A DNA stretch of 64,000 nt from Symsagittifera roscoffensis (lineage: Eukaryota > Xenacoelomorpha > Acoela > Convolutidae). Below are positions 58,267 to 64,000 of this stretch, one piece after another. Positions within the stretch are counted from its first letter, which is position 1. Each line of letters starts with the position of its first letter. A program made the translations under genes and the position numbers. A model generated the notes under the pieces. It was not told the DNA's origin. It saw nothing but the letters and a program-made list of their open reading frames with translations, and ran no database searches. The stretch lies in NCBI RefSeq assembly GCF_963678635.1, contig NC_087070.1, forward strand, positions 36,335,109 through 36,399,108. Reading direction: 5' to 3'.

Positions 58267-61200
58267 GCAAAGTTAACGGTAAATAGTTTTTACGAACAAA
58301 AGCAACTGTTACAAAAGTTCGCTAGGTTGGAACTTTTTAGTAAAATAACTAAAAAAAAGAATATGTTTTCAGTTATTTTGATAAAAAATCATTTTTTTCT
58401 TGAAAATAGCTTATCATACTGGCGGCGACTCCAGATTCATTCAAGCAAAAATCTCCGAGAATGCCCATCTGCTTAACAAAATGGCGTGAAGACAGTCCAT
58501 CGGTTTGGGTTTGGCCGAACGTATGCCCCATGGCCGATTCATACTCCACTGACTCTAAATGGACTATATTTGAAGCTAATTTGGGTCGTGCAAAGTCGCA
58601 ACATATCTAATTTGGGTCGGGGAAAGTCGCTACATAGCTAATGTGGGTCGGGAAAAGTCGCTACATATCTAATTTGGGTCGTACAAAGTCGCAACATAGC
58701 CAATATGGGTCGGGCAATGTCGCTACAAAGCTAATATGGGCGCACAAAGTCGCTACATATCTAATTTGGGTCGGACAAAGTCGCAACATAGCTAATGTGG
58801 GTCGGTCAATGTCGCTACAAAGCTAGTTTGGGTCGTGCAAAGTCGCAACACATCTAATTTGGGTCGGGCATAGTCGCAAAATGTCTAGTTTGGGTCTCAC
58901 AAAGTCGCAACATAGCTAATATGGGCGCGCAAAGTCGCAACATAGCTAATATGGTCGCACTAAGTTGCGACATAACCAATGTAGGTCGCAAAATGTCGCA
59001 ACATTAAGTTCGCAAAGACTATCCCGACTTTTTCCTCGAGTTGGCTTCAAAATAATATGCATTGGATATGATGTTCAGACTTTTTCGTTTCCTATCTTCG
59101 TTATTTTGCCTAGTGTTGCAGTCATTTGAAAACCTCTAACTAGTATGTTTTTTTTTTTGTAAGATCATCTGACGCTCCTTGGAGCTCTAGTTTTGGAGAT
59201 GTATCATCAAACATAAAATGAATACAAAATTTGTTGTAACTTATTTTATTTAAGCGAAAATAACTAAAAAAAAAATATATTTTCAGTTATTTTACAAAAT
59301 CATTTTGTTCTTGAAAATAACTTATCATACTGGCGGCGACTCCCGATTCATCCAAGCAAAAATCTCCGAGAATGTTCATCTGCTCAACAAAATGGCGTGA
59401 AGCCGGTCCATCGGTTTGGGTTTGGCCAAACGTATGCCCCATGGCCGATTCATACTCCACTGACTCTAAATGGACTATATTTGAAGCTAATTTGGGTCGT
59501 GCAAAGTCGCAACATATCTAATTTGGGTCGGGCAAAGTCGCTACATAGCTAATTTGGGTCGGGAAAAGTCGCTACATATCTAATTTGGGTCGGACAAAGT
59601 CACAACATAGCTAATGTGGGTCGGTCAATGTCGCTACAAAGCTGGTTTGGGTCGTGCAAAGTCGCAACATATCTAATTTGGGTCGGGCATAGTCGCAAAA
59701 TGTCTAGTTTGGGTCTCACAAAGTCGCAACATAGCTAATATGGGCGCGCAAAGTCGCAACATAGCTAATATGGTCGCACTAAGTTGCGACATAACCAATG
59801 TAGGTCGCAAAATGTCGCAACATTAAGTTCGCAAAGGTTATCCCGATTTTTCCTCGAGTTGGGTTCAAAATAATATGCATTTGATATGATGTTCAGACTT
59901 TTTCGTTTCCTATTTCCGTTATTTTGCCTAGTGTTGCGTTCATTTGAAAACCTCTAGCTAGTATATTTGTTTCTTTTGTAAGATCCTCTGACGCTCCTTG
60001 GAGCTCTAGTTTTGGAGACTTATCATCGAACATAAAATGAATACGAAATTTGTAGTAACTTATTTTATTTAAGCGAAAAAAATTAATTAAGTTCATTTTA
60101 TCAATATTTTTAGCATAGATACATAAAGTCATTCTGGGTTGCATGGGCAAAATTAACGGTAAAAAAACTATTTCCGTTATTTTGCCTAGTCCTATTTCCG
60201 TTATTTTGCCTAGTGTTGCGTTCATTTGAAAACCTCTAGCTAGTATGTTTGTTTCCTTTGTAAGATCCTCTGACGCTCCTTTGAGCTCTAGTTTTGGAGA
60301 TGTATCATCGAACAAGAAATGAATACAAATTTTGTAGTTACTTATTTAAATTAAGCGAGAAGAAATTAAGTAGTTTCATTTTTTCAATGGTTTTATCATA
60401 GATACATAAAGTCACTCTGTGTTGCATGGGCAAAATTAACGGTAAATGATTTTTACGAACAAAAAAAACTTTTACTGAAGTTCGCTAGGTTGGAAATTTT
60501 AAGTAAAATAACTAAAAAATGAATATGTTTTCAGTTATTTTACAAAATCATTTTGTTCTTGAAAATAATTTATCATACTGGCGGCGAGTCCCGATTCATC
60601 CACGCAAAAATCTCCGAGAATGTCCATCTGCTTAACAAAATGGCGTGAAGCCGGTCCATCGGTTTGGGTATGGCCGATTGTATGCCTCATGGCCGATTCA
60701 TACTCCACTGACTCTAAATGGACTATATTTGAAGCTAATTTGGGTCATGCAAAGTCGCAACATAGCTAATATGGGCGCACAAAGCCGCGACTTAGCCAAT
60801 GTGGGTCGCAAAAAGTCGCGCAACATTAAGTGCGCCAGGACTAACCCGACTTTTTTCTCGACTTGGCTTCAAAAAAATAATATGCATTTGATATTATGTT
60901 TAAATGTTTTCGTTTCCTTTCTGCGTTATTTTGCTTAGTGTTGCGGTCATTTGAAAACCTCTAGCTAGTATATTTGTTTCTTTTGTAAGATCCTCTGAAG
61001 CTCCTTGGAGCTCTAGTTTTGGAGACTTATCATCGAACATAAAATGAATACGAAATTTGTAGTAACTTATTTTATTTAAGCGAAAAAAATTAATTAAGTT
61101 CATTTTATCAATATTTTTAGCATAGATACATAAAGTCATTCTGGGTTGCATGGGCAAAATTAACGGTAAAAAAACTATTTCCGTTATTTTGCCTAGTCCT

Positions 61201-64000
61201 ATTTCCGTTATTTTGCCTAGTGTTGCATTCATTTGAAAACCTCTAGCTAGTATGTTTGTTTCCTTTGTAAGATCCTCTGACGCTCCTTTGAGCTCTAGTT
61301 TTGGAGATGTATCATCGAACAAGAAATGAATACAAATTTTGTAGTTACTTATTTAAATTAAGCGAGAAGAAATTAAGTAGTTTCATTTTTTCAATGGTTT
61401 TATCATAGATACATAAAGTCACTCTGTGTTGCATGGGCAAAATTAACGGTAAATGATTTTTACGAACAAAAAAAACATTTACTGAAGTTCGCTAGGTTGG
61501 AAATTTTAAGTAAAATAACTAAAAAATGAATATGTTTTCAGTTATTTTACCAAATCATTTTGTTCTTGAAAATAATTTATCATACTGGCGGCGAGTCCCG
61601 ATTCATCCACGCAAAAATCTCCGAGAATGTCCATCTGCTTAACAAAATGGTGTGAAGCCGGTCCATCGGTTTGGGTATGTCCGATTGTATGCCTCATGGC
61701 CGATTCATACTCCACTGACTCTAAATGGACTATATTTGAAGCTAATTTGGGTCATGCAAAGTCGCAACATAGCTAATATGGGCGCACAAAGCCGCGACTT
61801 AGCCAATGTGGGTCGCAAAAAGTCGCGCAACATTAAGTGCGCCAGGACTAACCCGACTTTTTTCTCGACTTGGCTTCAAAAAAATAATATGCATTTGATA
61901 TTATGTTTAAATGTTTTCGTTTCCTTTCTGCGTTATTTTGCTTAGTGTTGCGGTCATTTGAAAACCTCTAGCTAGTATATTTGTTTCTTTTTCTGAAGCT
62001 CCTTGGAGCTCTAGTTTTGGAGACTTATCATCGAACATAAAATGAATACGAAATTTGTAGTAACTTATTTTATTTAAGCGAAAAAAATTAATTAAGTTCA
62101 TTTTATCAATATTTTTAGCATAGATACATAAAGTCATTCTGGGTTGCATGGGCAAAATTAACGGTAAAAAAACTATTTCCGTTATTTTGCCTAGTCCTAT
62201 TTCCGTTATTTTGCCTAGTGTTGCGTTCATTTGAAAACCTCTAGCTAGTATGTTTGTTTCCTTTGTAAGATCCTCTGACGCTCCTTTGAGCTCTAGTTTT
62301 GGAGATGTATCATCGAACAAGAAATGAATACAAATTTTGTAGTTACTTATTTAAATTAAGCGAGAAGAAATTAAGTAGTTTCATTTTTTCAATGGTTTTA
62401 TCATAGATACATAAAGTCACTCTGTGTTGCATGGGCAAAATTAACGGTAAATGATTTTTACGAACAAAAAAAACATTTACTGAAGTTCGCTAGGTTGGAA
62501 ATTTTAAGTAAAATAACTAAAAAATGAATATGTTTTCAGTTATTTTACAAAATCAATTTGTTCTTGAAAATAATTTATCATACTGGCGGCGAGTCCCGAT
62601 TCATCCACGCAAAAATCTCCGATAATGTCCATCTGCTTAACAAAATGGCGTGAAGCCGGTCCATCGGTTTGGGTATGGCCGATTGTATGCCTCATGGCCG
62701 ATTCATACTCCACTGACTCTAAATGGACTATATTTGAAGCTAATTTGGGTCATGCAAAGTCGCAACATATCCAATTTGAGTCGGACAAAGTCGCTACATA
62801 GCTAATGTGGGTCGGGAAAACTCGCTACATATCTAATTTGGGTCGGACAAAGCCGCAACATAGCTAATGTGGGTCGGGCAATGTCGCTACAAAGCTAATT
62901 TGGGTCGTGCAAAGTCGCAACATATCTAATTTGGGTCGGGCATAATCGCCAAATGTCTAGTTTTGGTCTCACAAAGTCGCAACATAGCTAATATGGGCGC
63001 GCAAAGTCGCAACATAGCTAATATGGGCGCACTAAGTCGCGACATAACCATTGTGGGTCGCAAAATGTCGCAATATTAATTTCGCAAAGACTATCCCGAC
63101 TTTTTCCTCGACTTGGCATCAAAATAATATGCATTTAAAATGATGTTCAGACTTTTTTGTTTCCTATTTTCGTTATTTTGCCTAGTGTTGCGTTCATTTG
63201 AAAACCTCTAGCTAGTATGTTTGTTTCTTTTGTAAGATCCTCTGACGCTCCTTTGAGCTCTAGTTTTGGAAATGTATCATCAAACATAAAATGAATACAA
63301 ATTTTGTAGTTACTTATTTAAATTAAGCGAAAAGAAATTAAGTAGATTCATTTTTTCAATGGTTTTATCATAGATACATAAAATCACTCTGGGTTACATG
63401 GGCAAAATTAACGGTAAATGATTTTTACGAACAAAAAATTTTTTTACTGAAGTTCGCTAGGTTGGAAATTTTAAGTAAAATAACTAAAAAATGAATATGT
63501 TTTCAGTTATTTTACAAAATCATTTTGTTCTTGAAAATAATTTATCATACTGGCGGCGAGTACCGATTCATCCACGCAAAGATCTCCGAGAATGTCCATC
63601 TGCTTAACAAAATGGCGTGAAGCCGGTCCATCGGTTTGGGTATGGCCGATTGTATGCCTCATGGCCGATTCATACTCCACTGACTCTAAATGGACTATAT
63701 TTGAAGCTAATTTGGGTCATGCAAAGTCGCAACATATCCAATTTGGGTCGGACAAAGTCGCTATATAGCTAATGTGGGTCGGGAAAACTCGCTACATATC
63801 TAATTTGGGTCGGACAAAGCCGCAACATAGCTAATGTGGGTCGGGCAATGTCGCTACAAAGCTAATTTGGGTCGTGCAAAGTCGCAACATATCTAATTTG
63901 GGTCGGGCATAATCGCCAAATGTCTAGTTTTGGTCTCACAAAGTCGCAACATAGCTAATATGGGCGCGCAAAGTCGCAACATAGCTAATATGGGCGCACT
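58267..64000. repeat. Composite satellite array, part 3 (runs off the window)
   Basis: The same composite units resume in the middle of a long module. Landmarks fall near 58417, 59326, 60573, 61582, 62578 and 63547. The monomer order matches part 1 (GGTCATG or GGTCGTG, GGTCGGG, GGTCGGA, GGTCTCA, GGGCGCG, GGGCGCA). The array continues past the last base. Confidence 0.95.
59890..62760. repeat. Three successive ~1007-bp near-identical units
   Basis: Units starting near 59890, 60900 and 61907 repeat with a 1007-bp offset and almost no differences. All carry the doubled CTATTTCCGTTATTTTGCC rearrangement; the first two also carry a short 31-bp tract with the GACTTAGCCAATGTGGGTCGC variant. The third has a small deletion near 61990 and then returns to standard monomer order after about 62760. 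This is the most homogeneous part of the array in the window. Confidence 0.9.

Noticed and set aside
24679-64000. rDNA intergenic spacer with subrepeats
   Set aside because: The subrepeat-plus-module layout is similar, but no 18S, 5.8S or 28S sequence or Pol I-like promoter was seen in the window.
24679-64000. CENP-B-box-like motif at TTCGCTAGGTTGGAAC in the long module
   Set aside because: Only the TTCG start fits; the required A and CGGG positions do not match.

Overview
This is repeat-dominated nuclear DNA from a eukaryote, most likely an invertebrate animal. The evidence is low GC, several satellite families in kilobase arrays, a two-ORF LINE with an APE-type endonuclease and reverse transcriptase, a second 5'-truncated LINE, and no operons or bacterial genes. 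The species cannot be named from the sequence. No rRNA, tRNA or recognisable host housekeeping gene was found.

Layout. 1-6915: about 19 tandem copies of a ~362-bp satellite with nested higher-order repeats (about 1809 bp and 1083 bp). 6916-7613: two diverged ~349-bp tandem units. 7614-10991: AT-rich DNA with a dispersed direct-repeat pair, a short telomere-like tract, a tandem duplication with a long palindrome, and an inverted repeat that stops at a 200-N gap (10992-11191). 11192-~15430: a CR1/L2-like LINE on the minus strand; ORF1 is whole and ORF2 is in three reading phases. 15254-19830: no recognisable gene, but a ~490-bp tandem duplication. 19831-20550: a (CATA)n microsatellite between two GTCGA-rich degenerate tracts. 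21139-24678: a 31-bp satellite with a 12-monomer (372-bp) higher-order repeat.

From 24679 to the window end lies a composite satellite. Each unit, usually ~965 bp, joins a ~600-bp complex module to about 10-12 variant 31-bp monomers in near-fixed order. About 37 units are visible. The array is interrupted by a young, 5'-truncated LINE (47084-48179, 10-bp target-site duplication, (CAA)n tail) and by a ~2.6-kb non-repeat island (55620-58266) with an unrecognised plus-strand coding region.

How it works together. Nothing here looks like a gene pathway. The window reads as a satellite-rich chromosomal block (pericentromeric, subtelomeric or sex-limited heterochromatin are options) growing by unequal exchange, with LINE insertions as time markers. 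The most unusual part is the composite satellite, in which a 31-bp repeat that also exists as a pure array has been captured in ordered form beside a longer module and co-amplified with it.
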